From positions 1 through 64,000 of the forward strand of contig NZ_FOKZ01000017.1 in assembly GCF_900112285.1 (NCBI RefSeq): a stretch of DNA of 64,000 nucleotides, in the 5' to 3' direction. Origin of the DNA: Polaromonas sp. OV174 (GTDB lineage: Bacteria; Pseudomonadota; Gammaproteobacteria; Burkholderiales; Burkholderiaceae_C). A model generated the notes under the pieces. That model did no database searches, was not told where the DNA came from, and saw only the letters and a list, made by a program, of their open reading frames with translations. This document shows, one piece after another, positions 19,731 through 28,240 of the stretch. The translations under genes and the position numbers were made by a program. Numbering within the stretch: position 1 is the stretch's first letter; every line of letters begins with the position of its first letter.

Positions 19731-20402
19731 TTGGCTCGTCGAACCAAAGAAGAAGCGCTGGCAACCCGTAACCGGCTGCTGGATGCGGCCGAGTGCTTGT
19801 TTCAGGAGCAAGGGGTGTCTCGCACCAGTCTGCAAGATATTGCCAAACGGGCTGGGGCCACACGCGGCGCTGTTTACTGGCATTTCAAAGACAAGGCAGC
19901 CCTTTTCAATGCCATGATGGAACGCGTCACACTGCCGATGGAGGAGGCGCTGGACCATAAGGACGACGACAGCACCGATGACATCAACCCGCTGCACCGG
20001 ATACGGCTCACCACCATCGATGCGCTCAGGCAGATCGTTACCGATGCGCAAACGCGTCGCGTCTTTGAAGTCGCAACGCACAAAGTGGAATACGTAGAGG
20101 AGCTGCAGGCTGTGCGCCTTCGCCACTTGGCGGTGTGCAATGGTTTTGTAAATCGGATTGAGCAGCGCATGCATGCGGGCGCCCGTCAGATGCATGTTTC
20201 GCTACCGGTGACCGCCGCAGTCGCGGCGCGGGGACTACATGCGCTGATTGTTGGTCTGATTCAAAGCTGGCTGCTCGACCCGGGCGTCTTTGACCTTCTG
20301 GCTGTTGGTCAATGCGCCATGAATGTCTATCTTCGCGGCCTCGGCTTTACCGATGAGCAGGACATTTCCGCTTCACCGAAAAGCCAGCCCAAAGCACACT
20401 AG
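19731..20402 (+). CDS. TetR-family regulator of the RND pump (AcrR/TtgR type)
   Basis: 223-residue repressor. The N-terminal helix-turn-helix covers about residues 31-52 (TSLQDIAKRAGATRGAVYWHF), which is almost the AcrR sequence. The C-terminal half is the helical ligand and dimer domain. The start is TTG at 19731, supported by AGGAGA 6 nt upstream and by MARRTKEEA, the family N-terminus; no ATG fits. The gene is divergent from the pump operon and shares its 174-bp control region, so it very likely represses the pump and itself. The C-terminal tail is variable. Its 3' end nearly abuts the convergent gene at 20399. Confidence 0.9.
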   Translation: MARRTKEEALATRNRLLDAAECLFQEQGVSRTSLQDIAKRAGATRGAVYWHFKDKAALFNAMMERVTLPMEEALDHKDDDSTDDINPLHRIRLTTIDALRQIVTDAQTRRVFEVATHKVEYVEELQAVRLRHLAVCNGFVNRIEQRMHAGARQMHVSLPVTAAVAARGLHALIVGLIQSWLLDPGVFDLLAVGQCAMNVYLRGLGFTDEQDISASPKSQPKAH

Positions 20403-21034
20403 TGCAAATGTCGGGGTTTGCGCCCGCCGCCATGTCCAGACCCGCCCGATGATCCACCCTGGCCACGCGGTGGCTTGCCGAGTTGCATGGAATTGACCAG
20501 TGCATCAAAGCGGCGCTCAAACAATTTATCGACAGCCACAACGACCTCGCCCAGTTCGGCAGCATCAAAATGCCGCTCCATCAGGCCTATCATGTCCTGC
20601 ACCAGCAAATCCCGCTGAACCTGCATGATGGCGGCCGGCGTGGGGCCAACAAAATACACGACAAAGTCATCACGGGCCTCATCGCCGCCTGAGCCCTCTT
20701 CCTCATCATCGAAATCCGAATCGTAAAACGTTACTTCAATGGGTGCACCCAGCTCGGCCAACTCATTCAAGCCCATGCACATTTCATCTACCGTTTGACG
20801 GAAATCCTCGTCACCCGACACCGTCCAGCACATCTTGAGCAAATGCTTGTGGACATCAAATTTGATGCCTGGCTCCTCTTCGTAAGCACTTGCAGCGCCT
20901 GCAGCCAGAGATTTTGCACCCGCATACTTCCACAGCGGCTTCAAAGCCTCCTGCAATTGCTCAAAGGTAACGTCCGCGCGCAGAGAGACTTCGCCATGGA
21001 CATGAATTTCAAAGGGAGTGTTGTAGCGGGACAT
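20399..21034 (-). CDS. Protein of unknown function (probably DUF6806)
   Basis: 211-residue soluble protein that I cannot assign a function. It resembles a family I remember as DUF6806, seen in Comamonadaceae. The N-terminal half has FEIHVHGEVSLRADVTFEQLQEAL and the block YEEEPGIKFDVHKHLLKMCWTV. A strongly acidic linker (DSDFDDEEEGSGGDEARDD, about residues 110-128) follows. The C-terminus is rich in Gly, His, Lys and Arg (GGSGHGGGRKPRHLH), possibly metal- or nucleic-acid-binding. There is no signal peptide or membrane segment. ATG 21034 is chosen because the frame upstream runs into tRNA-Leu. It starts 56 nt behind tRNA-Leu on the same strand, so it may share its transcript. It overlaps the convergent regulator gene by 4 nt. 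Confidence 0.7.
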   Translation of the reverse strand: MSRYNTPFEIHVHGEVSLRADVTFEQLQEALKPLWKYAGAKSLAAGAASAYEEEPGIKFDVHKHLLKMCWTVSGDEDFRQTVDEMCMGLNELAELGAPIEVTFYDSDFDDEEEGSGGDEARDDFVVYFVGPTPAAIMQVQRDLLVQDMIGLMERHFDAAELGEVVVAVDKLFERRFDALVNSMQLGKPPRGQGGSSGGSGHGGGRKPRHLH

Positions 21035-21090
21035 GGAATTTATCTTACCCAGTTTGAACGGGAAACGCCCGGCGCAGCGCTTGACGACGG

Positions 21091-21183
21091 TGGTGCCTGA
21101 GACCGGAATCGAACCGGTACGCCCGCTATTCACGAAGCGGCGGATTTTAAGTCCGCTGTGTCTACCTATTTCACCACTCAGGC
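21091..21183 (-). tRNA. tRNA-Leu (TAA anticodon)
   Basis: The minus strand folds as a class II tRNA of 93 nt with encoded CCA. The acceptor GCCTGAG/CTCAGGC pairs fully, the anticodon loop is CTTAAAA within a GCGGA/TCCGC stem, the variable arm is long, and GGTTCGATTCC forms the T arm. Confidence 0.95.
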
Positions 21184-21250
21184 CAAAATGCAATACAGCG
21201 TATTGTCAAACAAAAAAGCCCCATTTCTGGGGCGAATGACAATAAGCAGA

Positions 21251-21324
21251 TGGAGGCGCGGCCCGGAGTCGAACCGGGCTAGCCGGATTTGCAATCCGGT
21301 ACATAACCGCTTTGTTACCGCGCC
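21251..21324 (-). tRNA. tRNA-Cys (GCA), copy 1
   Basis: 74 nt with encoded CCA. Acceptor GGCGCGG pairs with CCGCGCC, and the anticodon loop contains GCA between CCGGA and TCCGG. The mature sequence is the same as copy 2 at 21622-21695. Confidence 0.95.
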
Positions 21325-21377
21325 ATGTTCTGTTTGCAGCGATGTCGACTTATAGCCGCATCGATTACTCTAATAAA

Positions 21378-21407
21378 AAAGGGCAGCATTTTGAAGTGCT
21401 GCCCTTT
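21378..21407 (-). terminator. Terminator behind tRNA-Gly copy 1
   Basis: AAAGGGCAGCA-TTTTGAAG-TGCTGCCCTTT gives an 11-bp stem. On the minus strand it is followed by TTTATTAG. It lies only 4 nt beyond the tRNA 3' end, and an identical copy sits at 21752-21781. Confidence 0.8.
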
Positions 21408-21411
21408 AAAT

Positions 21412-21487
21412 TGGAGCGGGAGAAGAGTCTCGAACTCTCGACCTCAACCTTGGCAAGGTTGCGCTCTACCAACTGAGCTACTCCCGC
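21412..21487 (-). tRNA. tRNA-Gly (GCC), copy 1
   Basis: 76 nt with encoded CCA. Acceptor GCGGGAG/CTCCCGC pairs, and the anticodon loop holds GCC between CAACC and GGTTG. Same mature sequence as copy 2 at 21786-21861. Confidence 0.95.
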
Positions 21488-21621
21488 GATTTCAAATTGA
21501 ATTATACTGCTTTTATTTCCAATTTCTTGGAAGATTGCAAATTTCTGCATTCTTCTTGGAAATATAACGGCACTACCGATTTCTTCCATCCTTAGTTCGA
21601 TGGGCTCTCAAAAAAACAAAC

Positions 21622-21695
21622 TGGAGGCGCGGCCCGGAGTCGAACCGGGCTAGCCGGATTTGCAATCCGGTACATAACCGCTTTGTTACCGCGCC
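21622..21695 (-). tRNA. tRNA-Cys (GCA), copy 2
   Basis: Identical to copy 1 in the mature part. It is half of a tandem duplication of a Gly-terminator-Cys unit; the spacer next to it has diverged from copy 1. Confidence 0.95.
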
Positions 21696-21751
21696 TTATT
21701 CCATTCACATCGATACCGACTTATTATGGCCGCATCGATTACTCTAATAAA

Positions 21752-21781
21752 AAAGGGCAGCATTTTGAAGTGCTGCCCTTT
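21752..21781 (-). terminator. Terminator behind tRNA-Gly copy 2
   Basis: Same 11-bp stem and loop as at 21378-21407, with the T-rich stretch on the minus strand. Confidence 0.8.
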
Positions 21782-21785
21782 GAAT

Positions 21786-21861
21786 TGGAGCGGGAGAAGA
21801 GTCTCGAACTCTCGACCTCAACCTTGGCAAGGTTGCGCTCTACCAACTGAGCTACTCCCGC
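21786..21861 (-). tRNA. tRNA-Gly (GCC), copy 2
   Basis: 76 nt with encoded CCA, identical to copy 1. First gene of the array in the direction of transcription. Confidence 0.95.
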
Positions 21862-21927
21862 GTTTACAGATTCTAATTATAGCGCGGTTTTTTTGACTTT
21901 TTAAGAAGCCTCAAAAACTTTTGCTTA

Positions 21928-24351
21928 TTAATGTGTGATCGTCCCAGCGACAGTCACAGGAACAGCAGCACTAGCGGCCACGGCGGCTTCTTCATCCGTC
22001 AGTGGAACAGGTTGACGCTCCAATGCGACCTGCAAAACTTGGTCTATCCATTTCACTGGCACGATCTCCAGCCCACTCTTAACGTTGTCCGGGATCTCCT
22101 GCAGGTCTTTGGCATTGTCCTCTGGGATCAACACTGTCTTGATTCCGCCACGCAAGGCAGCCAGCAATTTCTCCTTCAAGCCGCCAATCCCCGTCACCTC
22201 ACCGCGCAGGGTAATTTCACCCGTCATGGCGACATCCCCACGCACTGGAATACCCGTCAAGGCCGAGACAAACGCCGTCGTCATAGCCGCCCCTGCGCTC
22301 GGCCCGTCTTTCGGTGTTGCGCCATCCGGCACGTGGATGTGGATGTCACGTTTCTCAAACATCTCATCCTTGATGCCCAGAAGTTTGGCGCGGCTGCGAA
22401 CCACTGTACGAGCGGCCTCAACCGACTCCTTCATGACATCGCCCAGAGACCCCGTACGGGTAATCACGCCTTTGCCAGGCATGACGGCAGCCTCGATCGT
22501 CAGTAAATCGCCGCCAACTTCGGTCCATGCCAGACCAACCACCTGGCCCACCTGGTTTTTCTGTTCGGCACGGCCGTAATCGAACTTACGAACACCCAGG
22601 AAATCATTGAGGTTGTCGGGCGTGACCACCACTCTAGGCGTCATTTTTTTGAGCTGAATGCCTTTGACAACCTTGCGGCAAATTTTCGAGAGCTCTCGCT
22701 CCAAGGAGCGCACCCCCGCTTCACGGGTGTAGTAGCGCACGATGTCGCGCACAGCCTGCTCCTGCACCTCGAGCTCTTCATCCTTCACGCCGTTGTTCTT
22801 GACCTGCTTGGGCAGCAGGTAACGCATGGCAATGCTGGTTTTCTCGTCCTCGGTATACCCTGAAAGCCGGATAACCTCCATGCGGTCCAGCAAGGCTGGC
22901 GGAATATTCATCGAATTCGACGTCGCCACAAACATCACGTCACTCAAATCGAAATCGACTTCGACGTAATGATCGCCAAAGGTATGGTTTTGTTCCGGAT
23001 CCAGCACCTCAAGCAGTGCACTGGAAGGGTCTCCGCGGAAGTCCGTTCCCAGCTTATCGATCTCATCCAGCAAGAACAGCGGATTGCGCGTGCCTGCTTT
23101 GGTCAGACTTTGCAGCACCTTGCCCGGCAAGGCGCCGATGTAGGTGCGGCGATGGCCGCGAATTTCCGCCTCGTCCCGCATGCCCCCTAAAGCCATACGC
23201 ACGTATTTGCGGCCCGTCGCCTTGGCTATCGATTGCCCCAATGAAGTCTTACCCACGCCCGGAGGGCCTACCAAGCAAAGGATCGGGGCCTTGAGCTTGT
23301 CCACGCGTTGCTGCACCGCGAGATATTCCACGATGCGGTCTTTGACTTTTTCCAAACCAAAGTGGTCTTCATTCAACACGTTTTCGGCATTGACAAGATC
23401 ATGTTTGATCTTGGTTTTCTTGCTCCACGGCAAACCCGTCAGCACATCTATATAGCTGCGCACCACCGTGGCTTCGGCCGACATTGGTGACATCAGCTTG
23501 AGTTTTTTAAGTTCGCTCTCAGCCTTTTTACGAGCCTCTTGCGGCATCTTGGCGCTCTTGATCTTCTTCTCGATCTCTTCGATGTCCGCGCCTTCTTCAC
23601 CCTCGCCCAGCTCTTTCTGGATCGCTTTCACCTGCTCGTTCAGGTAGAAATCACGCTGGTTTTTTTCCATCTGGCGCTTGACGCGGCCGCGGATTTTTTT
23701 ATCAACATTGAGAATGTCAACCTCACGTTCCAGCTGCTCGTAAAGGTTTTCGAGCCGAACTTTGACGTTGTCGAGATCCAGAATCACCTGTTTGGCATCG
23801 AGCTTGAGCGGCAAATGGGCGGCGATCGTATCGGCCAAGCGGCCTGCATCGTCAATACTGGAGATGGAGGTCAGGATTTCCGGCGGGATTTTTTTATTCA
23901 GTTTGACATAGTGATCAAACTGCTGCATCACGGCACGGCGCAAGGCCTCGATTTCGCTACCCTTATCACCAGCAATTACCGCTGCCGGCTCAACCGGCGT
24001 GACATTGGCGGAAAAGTGCTGCTCACCATCTTCAATTTTATTGACTCGGGCGCGCTGCTGACCTTCAACCAAAACCTTGACCGTGCCATCTGGCAGCTTG
24101 AGTAGTTGAAGGATAGTGGCGACACAGCCAACCTCAAACATATCCTCAACCGAAGGCTCATCCTTGGCTGCAGCTTTTTGCGCCACCAGCATGATGCGGC
24201 GCTCCGCTTCCATAGCCGACTCCAGCGCCTTGATGCTCTTGGGCCGACCCACAAACAGAGGGATCACCATATGCGGAAAGACCACCACATCCCGCAAAGG
24301 CAAGAGTGGCAACTCGATGGGGGTGGGAGGCAGTGTAGTTTGTCCGGACAT
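21928..24351 (-). CDS. lon: ATP-dependent Lon protease
   Basis: Cytoplasmic AAA+ serine protease that degrades misfolded and regulatory proteins, 807 residues (family about 780-810). The N-terminal LON domain starts at LPLLPLRDVVVFPHMVIPL. The AAA+ domain has Walker A GPPGVGKTS and Walker B LFLLDEIDK. The C-terminal protease domain has the Ser-Lys dyad, with the serine in PKDGPSAGAAM and the lysine in GGLKEKLLAA. ATG 24351 has AAGG 7 nt upstream. It follows clpX at a distance of 117 bp on the same strand; that gap holds a GCCTGACC/GGTCAGGGC-type hairpin without a clear T-run. Confidence 0.97.
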   Translation of the reverse strand: MSGQTTLPPTPIELPLLPLRDVVVFPHMVIPLFVGRPKSIKALESAMEAERRIMLVAQKAAAKDEPSVEDMFEVGCVATILQLLKLPDGTVKVLVEGQQRARVNKIEDGEQHFSANVTPVEPAAVIAGDKGSEIEALRRAVMQQFDHYVKLNKKIPPEILTSISSIDDAGRLADTIAAHLPLKLDAKQVILDLDNVKVRLENLYEQLEREVDILNVDKKIRGRVKRQMEKNQRDFYLNEQVKAIQKELGEGEEGADIEEIEKKIKSAKMPQEARKKAESELKKLKLMSPMSAEATVVRSYIDVLTGLPWSKKTKIKHDLVNAENVLNEDHFGLEKVKDRIVEYLAVQQRVDKLKAPILCLVGPPGVGKTSLGQSIAKATGRKYVRMALGGMRDEAEIRGHRRTYIGALPGKVLQSLTKAGTRNPLFLLDEIDKLGTDFRGDPSSALLEVLDPEQNHTFGDHYVEVDFDLSDVMFVATSNSMNIPPALLDRMEVIRLSGYTEDEKTSIAMRYLLPKQVKNNGVKDEELEVQEQAVRDIVRYYTREAGVRSLERELSKICRKVVKGIQLKKMTPRVVVTPDNLNDFLGVRKFDYGRAEQKNQVGQVVGLAWTEVGGDLLTIEAAVMPGKGVITRTGSLGDVMKESVEAARTVVRSRAKLLGIKDEMFEKRDIHIHVPDGATPKDGPSAGAAMTTAFVSALTGIPVRGDVAMTGEITLRGEVTGIGGLKEKLLAALRGGIKTVLIPEDNAKDLQEIPDNVKSGLEIVPVKWIDQVLQVALERQPVPLTDEEAAVAASAAVPVTVAGTITH

Positions 24352-24468
24352 ATAAACCTTAAACGTAAGACGCCCTGACCGTTTTCATGGTCAGGCGGAG
24401 CATAATTAACTCAGACATGGGGCGCAGGAGCTGCTTTTCAAGCACCCCTGAGCGCCCCCTGCTGACGT

Positions 24469-25734
24469 TCAGGCTTTCTTTGCGGTTTCGCGGTAGACAA
24501 GCAGCGGTGCTTTGTTTTCTTCAATCGTGGATTCATCCACCACCACTTTGTCGACATTGCTGGCATTGGGCAGGTCGAACATAGTGTCAATCAACGACTG
24601 TTCCAGGATGGAACGCAGGCCGCGCGCACCTGTTTTACGGGCCAGAGCCTTGCGGGCAATGGCCTTCAAAGCGGAAGGCCGAATCTCCAGATCAACACCT
24701 TCCATGGCAAGCAGCTTGCTGAACTGCTTGACCACAGCATTTTTCGGTTCCGTCAGAATTTGCACCAACGCATCTTCGCTCAGTTCGGCCAGCGTAGCGA
24801 TCACCGGCATGCGGCCAACCAACTCGGGAATCAGGCCAAACTTGATCAGATCTTCGGGCTCGACATCCTTGAACGCCTCGGTCAAGCTACGTGCTTTTTT
24901 GCTTTTGACGGCAGCGCCAAAGCCAATGCCCGAAGCCTCGGTACGATTTTCAATGACTTTTTCCAGCCCTGAAAAAGCACCACCGCAAATGAACAGGATA
25001 TTGGTGGTATCGACCTGCAGGAAATCCTGGTTCGGATGCTTGCGGCCACCCTGCGGCGGCACCGATGCCATCGTGCCTTCCATCAACTTGAGCAGCGCCT
25101 GCTGCACGCCTTCTCCCGAGACGTCGCGGGTGATGGATGGGTTGTCGGATTTACGAGAAATCTTGTCGATTTCATCAATGTAGACAATCCCCTGCTGAGC
25201 GCGTTCGACTTCGTAATTACAACTTTGCAGCAATTTCTGGATGATGTTTTCGACGTCCTCACCCACATAACCGGCCTCGGTCAAAGTGGTCGCATCGGCC
25301 ATCACGAAAGGCACGTTAAGCGTGCGAGCCAAGGTCTGTGCCAGCAGGGTTTTACCAGACCCCGTGGGGCCAATCAGCAAGATATTGCTCTTGGTCAGTT
25401 CTACCTCGTCTTTTTTGGCGATTTCCTTGTGACGCAAACGCTTGTAATGGTTGTACACGGCAACGGCCAGCGTACGCTTGGCCGGTTCCTGACCAATCAC
25501 GTAGCCGTCCAGCGTCAACTTGATCTCTGACGGTGTCGGCAAATCACTGCGCGTCTCGCTGACGTCAATGCCCGCGGGCAGTTCGTCGCGAATGATTTCG
25601 TTGCAGAGATCTATGCACTCGTCACAGATAAAAACCGATGGGCCCGCGATCAGTTTTTTAACCTCATGCTGACTTTTACCGCAAAACGTGCAGTACAAGG
25701 TTTTTTCGCTGGAGGAGCCTTTTTTCTCGGCCAT
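24469..25734 (-). CDS. clpX: ClpXP protease unfoldase subunit ClpX
   Basis: AAA+ unfoldase that selects substrates and feeds them into ClpP, 421 residues. The zinc-binding domain has Cys at 15, 18, 37 and 40 (CTFC...CDEC). Walker A GPTGSGKT is near residues 122-129 and Walker B is IVYIDEIDK. The pore loop GYVGED and the IGF-containing loop that docks ClpP (SGIGFGAAV) are present. The frame is open to 26001, but ATG 25734 starts the conserved zinc domain; AAAGG lies 11 nt upstream. It lies between clpP and lon; a strong terminator-like hairpin separates it from clpP. Confidence 0.97.
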   Translation of the reverse strand: MAEKKGSSSEKTLYCTFCGKSQHEVKKLIAGPSVFICDECIDLCNEIIRDELPAGIDVSETRSDLPTPSEIKLTLDGYVIGQEPAKRTLAVAVYNHYKRLRHKEIAKKDEVELTKSNILLIGPTGSGKTLLAQTLARTLNVPFVMADATTLTEAGYVGEDVENIIQKLLQSCNYEVERAQQGIVYIDEIDKISRKSDNPSITRDVSGEGVQQALLKLMEGTMASVPPQGGRKHPNQDFLQVDTTNILFICGGAFSGLEKVIENRTEASGIGFGAAVKSKKARSLTEAFKDVEPEDLIKFGLIPELVGRMPVIATLAELSEDALVQILTEPKNAVVKQFSKLLAMEGVDLEIRPSALKAIARKALARKTGARGLRSILEQSLIDTMFDLPNASNVDKVVVDESTIEENKAPLLVYRETAKKA

Positions 25735-25794
25735 GGGAGGGATGCCTTTAACGTGACTGGAGGAACTGTTGGCTAATGATAACCAATAAAAAAA

Positions 25795-25820
25795 CGGCGT
25801 TTCTGCTGCAGAAAACGCCG
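25795..25820 (-). terminator. Terminator-like hairpin between clpP and clpX
   Basis: CGGCGTTT and AAACGCCG pair around CTGCTGCAG. On the minus strand seven T residues follow (AAAAAAA at 25787-25793 on the plus strand). This is a good rho-independent terminator placed 36 nt after the clpP stop. Confidence 0.75.
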
Positions 25821-25855
25821 CTGTTGCCGTGCAACTTCGAGCTACGATGTTTTGA

Positions 25856-26512
25856 TCAAGGACGCTTGGAAATGACCTGATCCACCAAGCCGTATTCCTT
25901 GGCCTCATCGGCAAACATGAAATAGTCACGCTCGGTATCGCGCTCAATTTTCTCGACCGTCTGGCCGGTGTTGGCGGCCAGGATGCGATTGAGCTGATCA
26001 CGTGTTTTCAAAATGTCACGGGCGTGAATTTCTATGTCTGTCGCCTGACCTTGCGCACCGCCGGAAGGCTGGTGAATCATCACGCGCGAATTGGGCAGCG
26101 TAAAGCGCTTGCCCTTGGTGCCTGCCGACAGCAAAAAAGCTCCCATGCTAGCCGCCATACCCACACAGAGGGTAGAGACATCCGGCTTGATGAACTGCAT
26201 GGTGTCGTAAATCGCCATGCCAGCCGTGACCGAGCCACCGGGCGAGTTGATATAGAAAGAAATATCCTTGTCAGGATTTTCGCTTTCCAGGAACAGCAAC
26301 TGCGCCACCACCAGATTGGCGGTCTGGTCATTGACCGGTCCGACCAGGAAAATGACGCGCTCTTTCAGCAAACGCGAATAAATATCGTACGAACGCTCGC
26401 CCCGGCCGGATTGCTCGATCACCATGGGCACCATGCCCAGGCCTTGCGTTTCCTGGCTAGCCGCTTGCGGGTTGCCGTAGGCGCCCCCATAAATACTATT
26501 TCGAACCATCAT
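25856..26512 (-). CDS. clpP: ClpXP protease proteolytic subunit ClpP
   Basis: Serine protease that forms the tetradecameric barrel of ClpXP, 218 residues with the chosen start. The catalytic serine is in GMAASMGAF, the histidine in MIHQPSGG, and the Asp follows in the C-terminal third, as required. YINSPGGSV is the oxyanion-hole loop. GGAG lies 5 nt before ATG 26512 and 8 nt before the adjacent in-frame ATG 26509, so either may be used; the upstream open frame is not conserved. Between tig and clpX, with hairpins on both sides. Confidence 0.96.
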   Translation of the reverse strand: MMVRNSIYGGAYGNPQAASQETQGLGMVPMVIEQSGRGERSYDIYSRLLKERVIFLVGPVNDQTANLVVAQLLFLESENPDKDISFYINSPGGSVTAGMAIYDTMQFIKPDVSTLCVGMAASMGAFLLSAGTKGKRFTLPNSRVMIHQPSGGAQGQATDIEIHARDILKTRDQLNRILAANTGQTVEKIERDTERDYFMFADEAKEYGLVDQVISKRP

Positions 26513-26550
26513 GTTTTCTCCAGAGATGTTTGTACTGTACCCAAAATAAA

Positions 26551-26582
26551 TTGGGGCCTGTACTGCAAAGCACAAGCCCCAA
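26551..26582 (-). terminator. Terminator-like hairpin between tig and clpP
   Basis: TTGGGGC (26551-26557) pairs with GCCCCAA (26576-26582). On the minus strand TTTATTTTGGG follows. It could end or attenuate transcription from tig into clpP. Confidence 0.6.
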
Positions 26583-26603
26583 GCTTCAGGAGAAGCTAGT
26601 CGT

Positions 26604-27914
26604 TCAGTTCTGACCCATCAACTCATCGAAGGAGATGGTCTTTTCGGTAACCTTGGCCTTGCTCAGGACGAAGTCGGTCACATTGTTTTCAATAACCACG
26701 GCTTCCACTTCGGCCATGCGACGGTTGTCGCTCAGGTACCAGCGCACCACGTCTTGCGGTTTTTCGTAGCTGGCGGCCAGCTCTTCGATGTGTGCCTTGA
26801 GTTGCTCTGGCTTAGCTTGCAGTTCGTTGGCGCGCACCAGTTCGGCCACCACCAGGCCCAGACGAACGCGTTTTTCAGCTTGCGGGCGGAAGATATCGTC
26901 GGGAATCGGAGCCTTGTCGGCGTCCTTGATGCCGCGCTGCTTCAAGTCGGCGCGAGCGCCTTCAATCATGCGGTCCAGTTCGGCCTGCACGCTTGAATTG
27001 GGCAAATCGAGCTCGGCATTGGCCACCAGAGCGTCCATCACGGCATTCTTGTTGCGGGCCAACAGACGGAACTTGACTTCACGCTCCAAGTTTTTCTTGA
27101 TGTCGGAACGCAGGCCTTCGACCGTCGCATCCGCAATGCCCAGGGACTTGGCCAGTGCTTCATTGACTTCTGGCAGGTGGGCGGCTTCGATTTTGTTCAC
27201 CGTCACCAGGAAGTCGGCCTGTTTGCCGGCCACGTCCTTGCCGTGGTAATCGGCGGGAAAGCTCAGCGGGAAGGTCTTGCTCTCACCGCTCTTCATGCCG
27301 CGCACGGCATCTTCAAATTCCTTCAGCATCTGGCCTTCGCCAACCAGGAACTGGAACGCCTCGGCCTTGCCGCCGGCAAAGGTTTCGCCGTCGATCTTGC
27401 CTTCGAAGTCGATGGTGACGCGGTCACCGTCTTGCGCTGGCGCATCGGCTGCGCGCTGAGCAAAGGTACGGCGCTGCTTGCGCAGGATATCCAGCGTTTT
27501 GTCGATGGCGGCATCGCTGACTTCAGCGCTGACTTTTTCGACTTCGGCGTTCGTCAGATCGGCGATCTTGACTTCTGGATAGACTTCAAACACGGCATCA
27601 AAAAGCAGCTCGCCTTCTGGCGAACCTTCTTTTTCGCTGATGCGGGGCTGGCCGGCAACGCGCAGTTTGGCCTCGTTGGCGGCCACGGCAAACGCCTCGC
27701 CGACCTTGTCGTTCATGACTTCGTAGTGCACCGAGTAGCCATAACGCTGAGCCACCACGTTCATGGGCACTTTACCGGGACGGAAACCGTCCATTTTCAC
27801 CGTGCGAGCCAACTTCTTCAGGCGGGAATCAACTTCCGACTGAATGGTATTGACGGGCAGCGTCAACGTCATTTTGCGCTCGAGCTTTTCAAGGGTTTCA
27901 ACAGTCACGGCCAT
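26604..27914 (-). CDS. tig: Trigger factor (ribosome-associated chaperone and prolyl isomerase)
   Basis: 436-residue chaperone that binds at the ribosome exit tunnel. The N-terminal ribosome-binding domain has the signature FRPGKVP near residues 44-50. A FKBP-like peptidyl-prolyl isomerase domain spans about 150-240 ([21 protein letters not shown]), followed by the helical substrate-binding arms. ATG 27914 has AGGAAA upstream. First of tig-clpP-clpX-lon, a common order; tRNA-Leu(TAG) lies 117 bp upstream on the same strand. Confidence 0.97.
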   Translation of the reverse strand: MAVTVETLEKLERKMTLTLPVNTIQSEVDSRLKKLARTVKMDGFRPGKVPMNVVAQRYGYSVHYEVMNDKVGEAFAVAANEAKLRVAGQPRISEKEGSPEGELLFDAVFEVYPEVKIADLTNAEVEKVSAEVSDAAIDKTLDILRKQRRTFAQRAADAPAQDGDRVTIDFEGKIDGETFAGGKAEAFQFLVGEGQMLKEFEDAVRGMKSGESKTFPLSFPADYHGKDVAGKQADFLVTVNKIEAAHLPEVNEALAKSLGIADATVEGLRSDIKKNLEREVKFRLLARNKNAVMDALVANAELDLPNSSVQAELDRMIEGARADLKQRGIKDADKAPIPDDIFRPQAEKRVRLGLVVAELVRANELQAKPEQLKAHIEELAASYEKPQDVVRWYLSDNRRMAEVEAVVIENNVTDFVLSKAKVTEKTISFDELMGQN

Positions 27915-28031
27915 GATGGTTTCCTAAAAATCAAAAGTATTCAAGACAGGGCTTGCACCTGACATGCTGCGGTGATTCAGCCACACCTGATGGCGTTGAG
28001 GGCGGCACTTGCCGCCCTCAAGCCTCAGAGT

Positions 28032-28118
28032 TGGTGCGCGGGGGGGGACTCGAACCCCCACACCATTGCTGGCGTCAGGACCTAAACCTGGTGCGTCTAC
28101 CAATTTCGCCACCCGCGC
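28032..28118 (-). tRNA. tRNA-Leu (TAG anticodon)
   Basis: 87 nt on the minus strand with encoded CCA. Acceptor GCGCGGG/CCCGCGC pairs; the anticodon loop TTTAGGT reads TAG within a CCAGG/CCTGG-like stem; a class II variable arm is present. It precedes tig. Confidence 0.93.
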
Positions 28119-28129
28119 GCCTGAAATAA

Positions 28130-28162
28130 AAACGGGAATCCGAAGCAATCAGAATCCCGTTT
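28130..28162 (-). terminator. Terminator of the second RND operon
   Basis: AAACGGGA pairs with TCCCGTTT around a loop with an extra GAATC/GAATC-like pairing. On the minus strand TTTTTATTTC follows. It lies about 80 nt behind the RND gene stop and just before tRNA-Leu. Confidence 0.75.
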
Positions 28163-28240
28163 GAAATCGGTCAACTCTCTATTTTAACCTGTATCGACCG
28201 CGATTTTTTCCGGCCTGGCTACAGCAGGACGAGATTTCTG

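Noticed and set aside
21091-21861. Integration site (att) or genomic island at the tRNA cluster.
   Set aside because: tRNA genes are frequent targets, but there is no integrase, no direct repeat of a tRNA 3' end, and the flanks are core genes. The repeated tRNAs are a plain tandem duplication.
25774-25792. AATGATAACCAATAAAAAAA upstream of clpX as a Fur box.
   Set aside because: Only the left half matches. The right half is an A-run belonging to the clpP terminator.
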